NCBI RefSeq assembly: GCF_019175385.1
Contig: NC_083344.1
Span: 2,952,965 to 3,016,964, forward strand
Direction: 5' to 3'
Length of the DNA: 64,000 bases
Source of the DNA: Lycium barbarum
Taxonomy: Eukaryota > Streptophyta > Magnoliopsida > Solanales > Solanaceae
The position numbers and the translations under genes are program-made. The notes below the pieces were generated by a model, which saw nothing but the letters and a program-made list of their open reading frames with translations, made no database searches and had not been told where the DNA came from. Shown here piece by piece: positions 50,608-62,162 of the stretch (position 1 is its first letter; the number at the start of each line of letters is the position of its first letter).

Positions 50608-51582
50608 ACTAGCCTGAGAGTAAGAACTTGATGGCCTGAAATTCTACTTCTTATCATTACGGAACTTGGGGACTGGGGCACTTTCTGTGGACGGAGTAGG
50701 TCCTGCTGACTTGTTCTTAAAGAATTTCCTGTTTCCATTCCCGCTGAACTGTCCGGTAGACTTGACCCTCTTGTTGAATTCCTTGTCTCTCTCTTTGTGC
50801 AAGGCTTCCTCCTTCTTTAGCCTTGTCTCATTATCCTGTACGAAAGCAACCATCTTGGAGAAGGTCATTCCCCCATTCTGTGCAGCAATGTTGGCCCCAT
50901 CATACAAATGGGAATCAAGTCCTCCAACAAACCTCCTCACTCTTGCCCTCATATCCGGTACCATATGTGGAGCATACTTAGCCAGACTTACAAATGCCAA
51001 ATAGTAGTCCTGAACTGACCTGTCATTCTGCTTAAGCTTCAGAAATTACTCAGCCTTAGCCTCTCTGAATTCTATTGGCATGAAGTGGTCCAGGAATGCG
51101 CTTGTAAATTTATCCCATATAGCATCAGGTGCATCCTCACCTCGGGATAATTCCCAAGATTCATACCAAGTGTTAGCAATGCTTTGCAGCTGATGAGCTC
51201 CAAAAGTAGTTTCTTCAATTTCCGTAACTGTCATAATCCTGAAGATCTTTTGGAGAGCATTAATGTAGTCCTTAGGGTCCTCATCTTTCTTTGTCCCCGT
51301 AAAGACTGGGGGATTCATCCTGAGAATGTCCTTAGTCTTAGAAGACTCTCCATTACCTCCTGAACTTTACCCAGATTCCTGACGTTGGGCCTGAGCTGCT
51401 ACCAGTTGTGTGAGCATATTGATAGCATTCCTAACATCTGCATCCGAATCATTAGGAGGTGTAACTGTAGGAGCGGTTGAGCCTGCTGTCTGAGTCGGAA
51501 CGGTCTCTTCGCGAGTTGCTTCCGTAGTAGCCCCTTGGCTGGTGGCTGTGGCCTTTCTGGTGTATTTCCTTTTTGCAGGCAT
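50608..51582 (-). pseudogene. gag of the second gypsy, broken by in-frame stops
   Basis: The ATG at 51,580-51,582 begins MPAKRKYTRK; the capsid domain follows ([36 protein letters not shown]). Stops at 51,367-51,369, 51,046-51,048 and 50,644-50,646 interrupt it. The frame is continuous with pol, showing that this family uses a single gag-pol reading frame. Confidence 0.85.
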
Positions 51583-51781
51583 TTTCTGAAAATACGTACA
51601 CGCACGAATTAGAAAGGCATCCTGAAAGTACTGCTCTAACTGCACGATCTAGAGTATGAATGAAGTGAGACAATCCTAAATGTCTTGGTGGTCAACTGTT
51701 TATATGTATGGGGCGCTTACACATATAAAAGTGACCCCACTGGACACGGTTTCATAGACTCCTTAAAGACACTTAAACCTA

Positions 51782-51795
51782 GGCTCTGATACCAA
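51782..51795 (-). other. Primer binding site of the second gypsy, initiator tRNA-Met type
   Basis: Sense-strand TTGGTATCAGAGCC lies a few bases inside the 5' LTR. Confidence 0.9.
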
Positions 51796-51799
51796 GCTT

Positions 51800-53964
51800 T
51801 GTCACGTCCCGAACCATGGTCTGGGTGTAACACGACACTCGGTGCCTGACTACATGTGACCGAGCTAACCACATGGCTTGCTGAATCATCATGAGGCATA
51901 CATGAACGGAAATATAACGTGAAGTGCATGATGAGCTTTTATCAAACATAGTAAGTCATAATATTAAACATAAGTATTTGATTAAGTCATGAATGCAGAC
52001 AATATCATAAATGAGTCAAACCGGCTAACCAACTCTGGAAGTCTAACATGACACTTGTATTGTCTATGAAACCTCTAACATGAATCTGAAACACGTAGCG
52101 TACTTGCTGGGACAAGGCCCCCAGCATACCTTTAGATGCAAAACTAAATAAAGAAAGACAATGCCTAAACCCCGAATGAGATGGGGCTCACCAATAAGCT
52201 GGTACGTGCAGATCCTAATGAGCAGAGGCGTCGTCCTGTAAATTCGTACCTGCATCGTGAAATGCAGTCCCCCGGGCAATAAAAGGGGACGTCAACACAT
52301 TGAATGTACTGGTATGTAAAGCAACTGAAAGAAATAACATGGGACATGGAATAACATGATAAGAACTGAAACTGAAAACCTGGACATGAGCATGAGCATG
52401 GGTACATATATAGATATAACATAAGTAAAACATGATAAGTAGGGAGAGCATTTCATAAACCGGCAACATGGTATAACCACGTGGTTACGTGGAGTCTGGT
52501 ACCTCGCCGGACCAACAGAGCCCCCATACCTTGCCAGGGTATAGGGTGGTAACGTGCCTGATGGATCCATTCAGTATAAAATTAAGAAATCGTCCTAACT
52601 GGGCGGATCGATCCTTGTCCTACGGTGGCTACGTAGTTTCAGGCTATATGAGCCTTCTCGGTAACTTGTGCAACTCCGAAAAACATGAACATGATATAAT
52701 TGGCTAAGAAGCCCATGATTTTCATGAATTAACTTGTACTTGACTTGTAATCATGATTTCACGAAATAACTTGTAAACATGGTTTCATGAAATAGCTTGT
52801 ATTTATCATGTATGTATCTTATGTCATGGCATGAAAGTAATTATATAATATAGTTGCATGAAAACTTGTAGACATGTAGGATATTCATGAAATAATCATT
52901 CTTAGTTAAAAACATGCATGCAAGAACCCATGGAATACAAGATATGGATTTTCATGGATTACGGACTGATTCTCAATAATCATATGGAGTTATTAAGAAC
53001 ACAATGATAGAATAATAGCAATTCATACATAATCTATTCATGGACATGGACCTAGGGTTGTCATGAACATGGTGTAGAAACTCTAGTTTTATTAGAGAAT
53101 CATAATTTATGGATTATGAGGCGTGGGGAAGAATAATGATGTTCGCACACGTAGATAGTAACTCTACATACCTGGTAATGCTCCAAACGTGAATTAAAGA
53201 TTTTAACTTTGAAGAAGATTTCCAAAATCTTGAATTCTTGAACCTTGAGATGGGTTTTCTTGAAAATCCTAGTTTAGGAACAAGGATTTCTTGCTTAGAT
53301 TATTAGAGTATATGTTAGAATTGAGTTGGAAGGGTTTGGATTGACTTACCTTGATGTTTTGGATTGTTGCTAGGGCTTGGAATTGTGAATAATGAAATAA
53401 AAGAACTGAAGGCTTGAATTTATACAAAAGTGAGGCGGAAGTTATATGGACATATTATACGGTCCGTATAAAGTTATACGGCCCGTATAATATGACCATA
53501 TTTTATCATGGCTGAAAACAGAACGTCGATTTGAAGTTTCATGAAGTACGGACGAGTTATACGGTCCGTATAAAATTATATGGGCCATATAACAAGTTTT
53601 TATAACATGACCAGTGAACGGACTGCTCTATAATCCTTCAGTAAAATGGTCATAACTTTTTGTACAGATGTCCCCTTGACCCCCATAATATACCGTTGGA
53701 AAGGTATTTCAAAGGGCTACAACTTTAATTTTGGAAGTTTTCCAAAATTCCAAATTAATAAAGGGGTTATGGTCGTTGAAAGTAAGACCTTCTACAAACT
53801 CACTTGCAAACATGTCCCGTAGAGTGGCTTCCATCTTTGCTTTGCCCAAAGACATTTCTTATGACTTGGTTAGTTTTCAAAACACTTCCTATAACCCTCA
53901 TATTGGTTCCATTATATTATCATCTTATGAGTCAAACCTTCGCCCGAAGCTACGAGGTGTTACA
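51800..53964 (-). repeat. LTR of the second gypsy (5' LTR)
   Basis: 2165 bp. By eye about two dozen differences from the other LTR (about 1%), with roughly half of them in the leftmost 300 bp. Confidence 0.9.
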
Positions 53965-54299
53965 CTCATCATACTTTTGTTCCAAATATACCCCTCATTT
54001 AATACTTTAACACTGATATACCATTATTTTTAATGGAATGACACGTGCTAGCTCAAAAATAAAAAAGACCCGCCCCAATTTTTTTTACCCACTATTCGAT
54101 TGAATTTCATTATGCGACCCAATTCCAAAGCAATGGAATTCATCCGTATCTCCGACTATCACGTCGGCATCGTTGGCCTCGGCTTCGACGGTCGTCTGTT
54201 TACGAACGATTCGAGATACTTTTTAATTAATAATTGCACGGGTGTCTTTAACATTACTGCAAGTTATTTGACAATTAAAAATTAAAATATGAAAACAAT
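53965..54299. other. Foldback continuation with a GC-richer coding-like insert
   Basis: After AAATATACCCCTC words, about 110 bp at 54,115-54,225 are clearly GC-richer and open on both strands (plus strand MEFIRISDYHVGIVGLGFDG). This may be a captured gene fragment of the pack-MULE type. I do not recognise the source. Confidence 0.35.
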
Positions 54300-55090
54300 T
54301 GCTTATTATTTACAATTTTGAATATACGTAGGAACAATAATGCTTTTTAGTTATTGAATTCCAAAGTGCGTGATAAATAGAGCTTCTTGTGTATAATTGT
54401 AGTAAAAGAAATACGGTTAAATGTAAATACTAAAGAATCTACTTACAAAAAGAAATAGGATTTGAAACATTTTGGTGTATTCTTACGTGTTGTTTCCTCC
54501 AAAATTTTGAAGAAGAATTCCAATCAATTTCTTTTTATAATTTTCTTTTTTTAAAATCGATTTTTTTTAGAAAAGCAGCACAACGTAAATTGATAACAGT
54601 ATTTTATTTGAAATAGGATTAGAAACCTATTCTACTTCAACTCTTCATCCTAATATGTAGTATTTTCAATTATGTCCTTCCTCGTGAGTTTTTGTGAAAG
54701 AATATTTGAAGGATATTTTGATCAACCAGCATTTATATTCGTGTTTTTATTTTCGGTTGAATCCAAAGTCCTAAATTTAGGAAAAAAGTAATATTACAAT
54801 TTTATCCAATATGAAATAATTGTTTAGAGAAATTTCAACTTAAAAGGGTATAAAAGCCGTTTAATATTTGAAGAATTTTTTTTTTTTGTCAACCAACATT
54901 TATATTCATGCTTTTAAAATAATATAGATATGTGCATGTATAACCAACGTAAAGTTTCTAAAAACTATCTTTCCATATGAATGTCTTGCCTTTTATATTT
55001 ATTTTTTTGTGTATTTTGCATGTATTTAGATTAACTTTTCAATTAACAACAAAATTCATACATCTATGAACTACATTTTTTTTGTTCTCT
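54300..55090. other. AT-rich spacer with a fragment of the tandem unit
   Basis: Positions 54,965-55,085 match 20,651-20,775 in direct orientation (about 120 bp). The rest is unrecognised. Confidence 0.5.
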
Positions 55091-55125
55091 TAACCGCGCG
55101 AAGCGCGGCACATTTCATTAGTTAT
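55091..55125 (+). mobile_element. Possible Helitron 3' terminus
   Basis: A short GC hairpin, CCGCGCGAAGCGCGG, lies about 15 bases before a TTAGT in otherwise AT-rich DNA, resembling the 3'-end hairpin of plant Helitrons, which end in CTAG(T). The terminal C is replaced by T here. No Rep/helicase frame and no firm 5' end. Confidence 0.35.
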
Positions 55126-55443
55126 GAATGAGTTGAAGACAAACATCCAAATGTTGTTGAATGATCCAATTTTCTAAATAGGGTGCATCCACAAAATTCA
55201 TCAGAATACTAAATTAATCAACTATCACATGAATTCGCGAGTTGATTTCTCATACAGTCACTCAACTAATGATAACTATCTCACAAAATCACTTTTCTTT
55301 TGTAACAGAAAAGTCACTCAACTATTGTCACTTCACCTACAAAGTTACTCCACCAACTCAAGTGATATTTCCGGTAGAAATCGCTGATGTAGAAATTTTT
55401 AAAGCCAAACTTTTTTAAAAATAAAAAGCTATCCGTTTTAATT
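55126..55443. other. Spacer, nothing recognised
   Basis: Repeated words such as AAGTCACTCAACTA suggest low-grade repetition, but there is no gene. Confidence 0.4.
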
Positions 55444-55454
55444 AGGGAGAATAA

Positions 55455-55510
<56 letters not shown>

Positions 55511-56514
55511 AATAGGGTATATTTACAAAATATGACGATACTTTTCAGTTTACAAAACATACCATATACGAAAATTTTGTGTATGAAATGTATATATCTC
55601 GCTCAAAGCTTAAAATTTTCTCTCAGAATTTTGTGTATGAAATATGTATATCTCACTCAAGACTTAAAAATTTCGCTCAAATTTGTGTATGAAAATTATA
55701 TTATGAAATATGTATATCTTGCTCAAAGCTTAGAATTCTCACATTTTTCGTGTATGAAAATTGTATAAAAATGGTATGTATATAACTGTATAAATTTTGT
55801 ATGAAATTCATGTTAGGTTTTTGAAAATTTAACACAACTACAACAACATTTTATACAACTCTCATACAAATTTAATACAATTTTGTATCTCGCTTCAAAT
55901 TCGAATGAAATTTCATACAACTATAACAATCGTAAAAAACTGAAGATGCTATGGAAGACAATCCCATTATGCATTTTGTGGATTGAAATAGAAGAGTTTT
56001 GAGGAAAAGAAAGACCACATTTCTTCTCTAACAAAATGCTTAGAAAATTTATACTTTTGGTGTAAGGGTTATACGATAGAAGATATGACACATTTTTTTA
56101 GATTTTTTGGGTGACATGAGGATGTAATGGAGAAATTATAAAATTCGCTGTGTCTTTGTAACTCTCGCAGTACCACCCTGATATTGATTTTGATCCAAAA
56201 AAAAAAAACTTATAAAGCAATAACCAACTCGAAGGATCTCATTGTTTCTTCCGAACTTTTAGAGAGGCAATTAGCTCAACTGTCTTGTGTACACCTGCAG
56301 ATCTAAGTAGATTTTGAGAAAGAAGGGGAAGGGAAGGGTCCGTTGTTTTTTCTCCAAATCTGGGTATATTAGAGAAAGGAAGGGAAGGATGGGCTTTTAA
56401 TTTTTTCAAATCCGTTATGTTTTGTAATTAAGTTGGTATGTTTTGTAATAAGAAAAAGTATCATTCAGTTTTGTAATATAGAGTCTTAAGTAGTATTATT
56501 AGGTCATTTTCCCT
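55444..56514 (-). mobile_element. TIR element 'A', right copy
   Basis: Reverse complement of 6109-8274 without the nested foldback and SINE. Ends AGGGAGAATAACCTA and the complement of TTAGGTCATTTTCCCT form a loose inverted repeat. A (TA)n tract at 55,457-55,508 lies just inside the left end. Confidence 0.6.
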
Positions 56515-57290
56515 TAAAAAAATCTGGTCATTTTTTAAGCGAACTAGACACGGCCCATTAGAATAAAGACAAACTTACATAAATAACTACCTTTTAGGAG
56601 CAGTTAACCATCCATAACTACCTTTTTCATATTGACAATTCGTAATTACATTAGGCATTTTCGGTGTATTTGATGTATTTGAATACAATGTTCAATTGTA
56701 TTCAGCCTTATCTGATGTCACATGTATTTGATGGTATTTGAATGTATTCGAGCTGCTGCGAAATTGAATGTATTCACTATATTTGAATGTATTTCATATG
56801 TATTTGGCTCATATGTCTTGTATCTCATATGTATTTGGGCTTATTGTTTTGTATCTGAGATACACTCAAAATACACTCAAATAAAAGGAGAAGAAGCTAA
56901 GAAAAATATGTAAGAAAAATAATGTGATTGGTTGGGTTCAAACCTGGGTGGGTGGGGCAGAGCCCGCGCCTAATAACCACCCCAACCACGGCCGCTTGAT
57001 ATATTTTGGTAGAGTTATGAATGTTAATTTACAAAATCACTATAGCTACTAAATATAAATAAATTAAAAGATAACTATTATCAATAATTACCTCTTAGAT
57101 GTAGCTATGCCAAGTAATTATACCACGTGACTTAAAAAAAAATAAGTCTACTAAAAAAATGGATATCCTTATTTTTTTAAAGCCCACGTGGCATTTTTAA
57201 TTAAAAAACAAGCTAAGTGATTTAAAAAAAAACTGTCAGCAAAAAGAGTATATTTGCACCACTGGAACTTTGCGCTGATTACGGGTAAAT
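56515..57290. mobile_element. Truncated relative of the 59,007 element with a nested MULE-like piece
   Basis: 56,520-56,570 and 57,115-57,280 match 59,300-59,345 and 59,355-59,500 (CACGTGAC, AATAAGTCTACT, AAAAAGAGTATATTTGC). Between them, about 56,573-57,105 is a relative of the MULE-like element at 3088-4297 (CATAACTACC at one end, TATGCCAAGT at the other). Confidence 0.5.
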
Positions 57291-58820
57291 TAGTAAAAAC
57301 ACTCCTAATTTTCTAGGAGTAAGCAATTTCTTAAGGAGTGTGCATAAGCTAAAAACGTCACTTATTATGAAACGGAACATTTTCTCCTTAAAGAAGAGAA
57401 AAGTCATTTCTAGTGGAAAAAAGTGTTTAATGATTTTTCTATTTATCAGTCCTTTTCCTTATTTTTCAACTCTTACAAGGTGTTGACTGGACATTTGAAC
57501 CAAGTTAATTGTATATTTTCATTAAAGTAGTTGGGCCCAGAGTTGGAAATTGAGTGCAGAAAACTTAGGATTCAGTTAAGAATTGCTATTATATGACTTT
57601 TCCTATCTATTGCTATTCAATTTTGTTCAATTAAGACAGTCGCCACACGATTTCCAGCAACTCTTACCTGAGTTATCCACACTCAATTTCCAACTTTGGT
57701 CTGAACTTCAAGTGCCAATATGCAATCAACTAGCCATTTTTACTTAGGAGCCGTTTGGACATGATTTGAAATCATGTTTGGACATGCAATTTGGATTTCT
57801 TAAGTTATATTTTTTTTATAGACATAAAAACTCCACAAGTTGTGAAAACTATCTAAAAGTTTTCAATTCTTATACAATCTTACCAAATGAGCAAGTCATA
57901 GTTCATAACACAACTAATACGCTACTAGAAGACCTTTCTAAAAAATACAATATCAATTGATCAAACTTTAGTTCAATAAAAAAGAAAATTTAACATGAAT
58001 AGTAATGTAACTACTCTTATGAAGTTAATGAGGTTGGTAAATGGTTGGTGGGAGTAATTGTTAAAAATAGCTACCAATTTATAGGTCTTTTTTACAAAAT
58101 ATAAACTTATGGATCAAGTTTTACATTTAAAATTTTTGAAACCATGATTTGAAATCCCAAATCATGCCTTTTTGGATGATTTGCTCATGAGATGAAATCG
58201 CATGTCCAAACGCCTACTTAATTTGAGCAATTAACTATTTACTCTTACCTGTAAATAGCAATTAGAGATACACTTTCCTCCTATTTACTTGAAGAAGAAA
58301 AAAAGCTCAGCACAAGCTAGTACCATTTTTACCACGCTCCCAATGATAAGTACAATAATACTATACAAATCTCAGTAAGGAAATATCCCTCCCTATCAGT
58401 AGCGACTAGCCAACACCAGTAGATAAACCAGGTGTTTTTAGGTCAGCAACAAACAAAAATCAACACCAATCAAAAATTAAAAGCGCCTTCTAGTTGAGTT
58501 TTGGGGAAAATAAAAAATGGGGAGGAACCTACTGCCTTGGTATAGTATCTAAGAGAATGGTTGAAAGAAAGAATTGAAAGGAGTGAGAGTATCTTGAAGC
58601 AAAGACAAATTATAACATGAACTTACAAAGATATTAAGCTGCAAGAGTTAACAACATTCATGAAGAAAGGAGTACTAAGATTTTATTTTTGTACCGAGTA
58701 ATTCACCATATTCTCGTGGTGTTGTTGGAAATCGACCATCTATGGGAAAAATTTATATGGGTTGCACATCATTGGCCTTGGTTCGAACATATTTTAACTT
58801 ATTAAGTTAAATGAGTTATA
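57291..58820 (-). repeat. Segment 'B', right copy (inverted)
   Basis: Reverse complement of 8275-8481 plus 10,852-11,640, with the solo LTR absent and a MITE present. The outer part (58,680-58,820) also matches 21,400-21,560. Confidence 0.65.
57747..58215. mobile_element. MITE, 469 bp
   Basis: Ends GGAGCCGTTTGGACATGATT and the complement of GCATGTCCAAACGCCT are inverted; ACTTA lies on both sides (57,742-57,746 and 58,216-58,220). The small frame at 57,766-57,960 is inside it and is not a gene. Confidence 0.7.
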
Positions 58821-59006
58821 AAAGAAAGAAACAATTTCTAACTAGTTCAGTTGCGACGATCCATGAAAGCAATCACTCCATAAGAATAAGGAAAATTACC
58901 GTGACAAAGATTAGAATATGTTGCTTGCCCAAACTATACGTCCATATTGAACAATTGTCCCAAAGGAGACCCCAGCGAAACTGATGGTAAGTTGCCTCCT
59001 AGGTTA
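58821..59006. other. Spacer, nothing recognised
   Basis: AT-rich flank of the next element. Confidence 0.4.
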
Positions 59007-62000
59007 AAGGGAAAAGGTGCAAATTTAACCCTTAATTTTGCAATTTAGAGCAAACATATCATTCGTTAAAAAAGTGGTGCATATATACCCCTGCGGTTAA
59101 ACAAATGGTGCAAATATACCCTTTTAGCTGGAACTTTTTAAAAAAAAATCATTTAGCTTGTTTTTAATTAAAACAAATGTCATGTGGCTTTAAAGAAATA
59201 AGTCTACCCATTTTTTAGTAGACTTGTTTTTTTAAAGTCACATGACATTTTTTCCTAGCGCTTGTCTAATTCGTTTAAAAAATATCACTATAGCTTTAAA
59301 AAAAATAAGTCTGGCCATTTTTTAAACGAACCAGACGCACCCATCTGAATAAAATTACCACGTGACTTTAAAAAAATAAGTCTACTGAAAAAATGGATAT
59401 AGTTATTTTTTTAAAGCCCATGTGGCATTTTTAACTAAAAAACAAGCTAAATGATTTTTAAAAAAAAATTTGTCGGCAAAAAGAGTATATTTGCAACATT
59501 TGTGTAAAGGCATAGGTATATATGCATCACTTTCTATAATGACCCGTTAGGTCCTTTTGGTTGCTTTTGTATTTCTGCCTATTTTGCCTTTATGAAATCG
59601 CATTTTTGCTTGTTTTGGGAACTTGCTAAGTTGAGTAACCTTTAATTGTTAGGCTGACTTTAGGCATCTTCGGGGGTAATTTCGTCTTTTGGGATTTTCG
59701 TCGGTTCCATTAGCTTCGGAACGTCGAACATAGGATGTTTGAGTGTTTGGTTCAGTTCCCGAGGGTCTTGGGGGCATTTTGGTCATTTGGTTGAAAAGTG
59801 AGGTTTTGCCCGTTCGGGGTTGACTTTGTCAACGAGAGCTCTTTGGAAATTCCGAGTGCGCGGATGAGTTCGCATTTTTACATGTGTTTGCATATTTGGT
59901 TTATGTTGGGGAGATTCCGGGAGAGTCTCGGGATTTTGGAGAACGAGAGCCAAAACTAGATTTTTCTGATTTCTGGTGTTGTGCGTAGGCGCGTGTGGGT
60001 TCCGTCCCTGCGGACACGCCCCAGCCAGCGGAGGCTCGCAGGAGCGAGAACCAGTGAAGTTGGGCACAGTATGACCATGCGAGAAATTTTCTCGCAGGAG
60101 CGCTCACGCCCCAGCGAACCTGGCCCTGCCGATGCGGGCCAGGATATTTTGGAAGACTTCGCCCATGAAAAGATTCGTTCGCCGGTGCGGGTGCGCCGGG
60201 GTGAACTTAAGTTGGTAGGGGCGAGAATCACTGAACAGAATGTGGGTTTTAGGGTGTTCACCCTTTAGTCTTTCCATTCACAACCCCTAAGTTTGAGAGC
60301 GATTTTGGAGGAGAAATGAAGTCATATCAAGAAGGATTCATTGGGTAAGTGTTCTAATCCCATAATTTGGTTATTCCACCTAGTAAGATCATAATCCATG
60401 CTTAGAATGTTGAATTTTAGGAGTAATAATGAAGGATTTTGGAACCCAACTTATGAAATTGGGGTTTTAGAAATTGAACATGAATTAATGATTATTTGTG
60501 GTTGATTTTCGGAATATAAGTCATATGAAGTGTAGGTATCATGATTCTAGGCTCAATTTATTGTTTTGACCTTTTTGGCTCGGAACCTAATTTTAGGGCT
60601 TATTTTAGGGGCTTTGGAATATGTAGCAATATGGGTGTTGTTAGACTCGTTTTCTAACATATATTCCGAATTTGACTAGATTTTGTGCGTTTGGAGTCCT
60701 TTCGTGATGGCAAGAGGACCTCGTGACTCGAGATTCGGCACTACCAGGCATGTTAAGACCTTGTACCCTTTCTTGAACGTGTGTGTTGGAGTAAAATGAA
60801 CCTAAAAGGGGGAAATTGGGCGAATTAAGGGCGTTCCGATACTTGTAAGGTGACGAGCACTAGTATCGGATGCCGGTGATCATGATTGGGTATTTGTGCT
60901 ATTTCAATTGTACAGTTGGTCTGAATGCCATGTCTGGGCACTGGCTGATAGAATAGTATGATCCTATGGATCTGTGATTGGGGTCTGATGCCCGTACTTA
61001 TGCCTCTTATTATATTTGTCTGTCTTGTTCGTTTATGTGCATATCACTCATATATCCTCGTTGTAATGAAATAACTAAATAAGTGAAGCCTTTATGATGT
61101 TGAGAATATGCTTTTGTTGGTTTCCATGCTTACATTCTTATTCATGACTTGGAGTATGCCATATTCATGCTTTACATGTATTCATGCAAATGATTCAAGG
61201 ATACGATTGTGAGTCCGATGGGACCTTTTTCCGGACGAGTGATGATATTGGCACATGATATTGGTACTTGAGCCCGGTTGGCTAAGAGACAGGTTACTGA
61301 GATATGATAAGAAATGATGAGGCCGCGATTCGAGGAAACTACCAGAGCGGTGATATATGGGCCTCATGACCCCCCCACCCCATGGGTCATGATGTCGTTC
61401 ATATTCGACTGTGTGTATATCGGGATGTGGAAACAAAGGCCTTACATTGCATTTCGTCACATTGGCATCTTATATAATGCTCGTGTTGCTGTTGTGATTG
61501 TTATGGTTTACCTTACCTTATTTGCTGGCATATTGGTTGTGGTTTAGTTTCATTGTGATCCTATTTTACTTGAACTAATAGCGCGTAAGTGTGGTTATAG
61601 CATTCATAGGCCAGCCCTCGTCTCCGTTCTGGAAAGGGTTCGTCGAAATGTTGAGTACCCGTTGTTATTTGTACTCACGCTACACTTGCTGCACCCTTTT
61701 GTGTGCAGACTCGATCCCTTGCACCAGTGGAGGCCATGACTACCAGGTTCCCATTAGAGTTTCGTTCGAGTGATTGGGGTGAGCTTCGGGATCCGAGGAT
61801 GGCCTTAGATTCTAGTCATCTATCATTCCTGTCTTCTTTGATTCAGACAGTCTTTATTGAATTTTCAGACTATTTTTCATACTCTAGTGTCCTTGTTATC
61901 GTGTGACATTTTAGATTTTTGGGAAAGTTGTAATAATTATTTAAATACTGTTTATCTAAGCTTCTTAAGACTTATGAAAAGAAATGACTTGTATGCTTTA

Positions 62001-62162
62001 TTTTCCGCGCTTAGATTTGGTTTTAATTATGGCTGTGTTGGTTTATTAGTACGGTGGGACTAGTGCCATCACGACTTGGGTTTTGGGTCGTGACACTGTC
62101 TTAACGAGTGTATATCTGCTCTAAACCGCAAAATTGAAGGGTATGTTTACACCTTTTCCCTT
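59007..62162. mobile_element. TIR element with GGTTA TSD, carrying a solo LTR
   Basis: Ends AAGGGAAAAGGTGCAAA and its near complement (TTTACACCTTTTCCCTT) are flanked by GGTTA at 59,002-59,006 and 62,163-62,167. Without the solo LTR (59,535-62,095) it is about 590 bp and rich in inverted words such as AATAAGTCTACC and its complement. No transposase frame. Confidence 0.7.
59535..62095 (+). mobile_element. Solo LTR of a gypsy-type retrotransposon, 2.6 kb
   Basis: Ends with GGGTCGTGACA, the complement of the TGTCACGACCC terminus used by the other LTRs here, and begins TATAATGACCCG. CTTTC (59,530-59,534) and CTGTC (62,096-62,100) form a 5-bp duplication with one mismatch. It lies in the opposite orientation to all other LTRs in the window. 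A GC-rich zone at 59,985-60,240 gives overlapping frames on both strands that are not genes. No interior is present. Confidence 0.75.

Larger units (their letters stand above)
44492..53964 (-). mobile_element. Second Ty3/gypsy chromovirus, coding region decayed
   Basis: Two LTRs (44,492-46,654 and 51,800-53,964) enclose a 5.1-kb interior with polypurine tract, pol, gag and primer site in the expected minus-strand order. Flanking CCCAT (44,487-44,491) and CTCAT (53,965-53,969) make a 5-bp duplication with one mismatch. The chromodomain and zinc-knuckle arrangement are like the first element but diverged. It lies within a foldback-type sequence. Confidence 0.9.

Noticed and set aside
56935..56995. 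tRNA-like GGTTCAAACCTGGGTGG
   Set aside because: No acceptor or anticodon stems; lies in a transposon remnant.
59783..60268. Five overlapping 68-101 codon frames on both strands
   Set aside because: GC-rich part of a solo LTR has few stops in every frame; no domain recognised.
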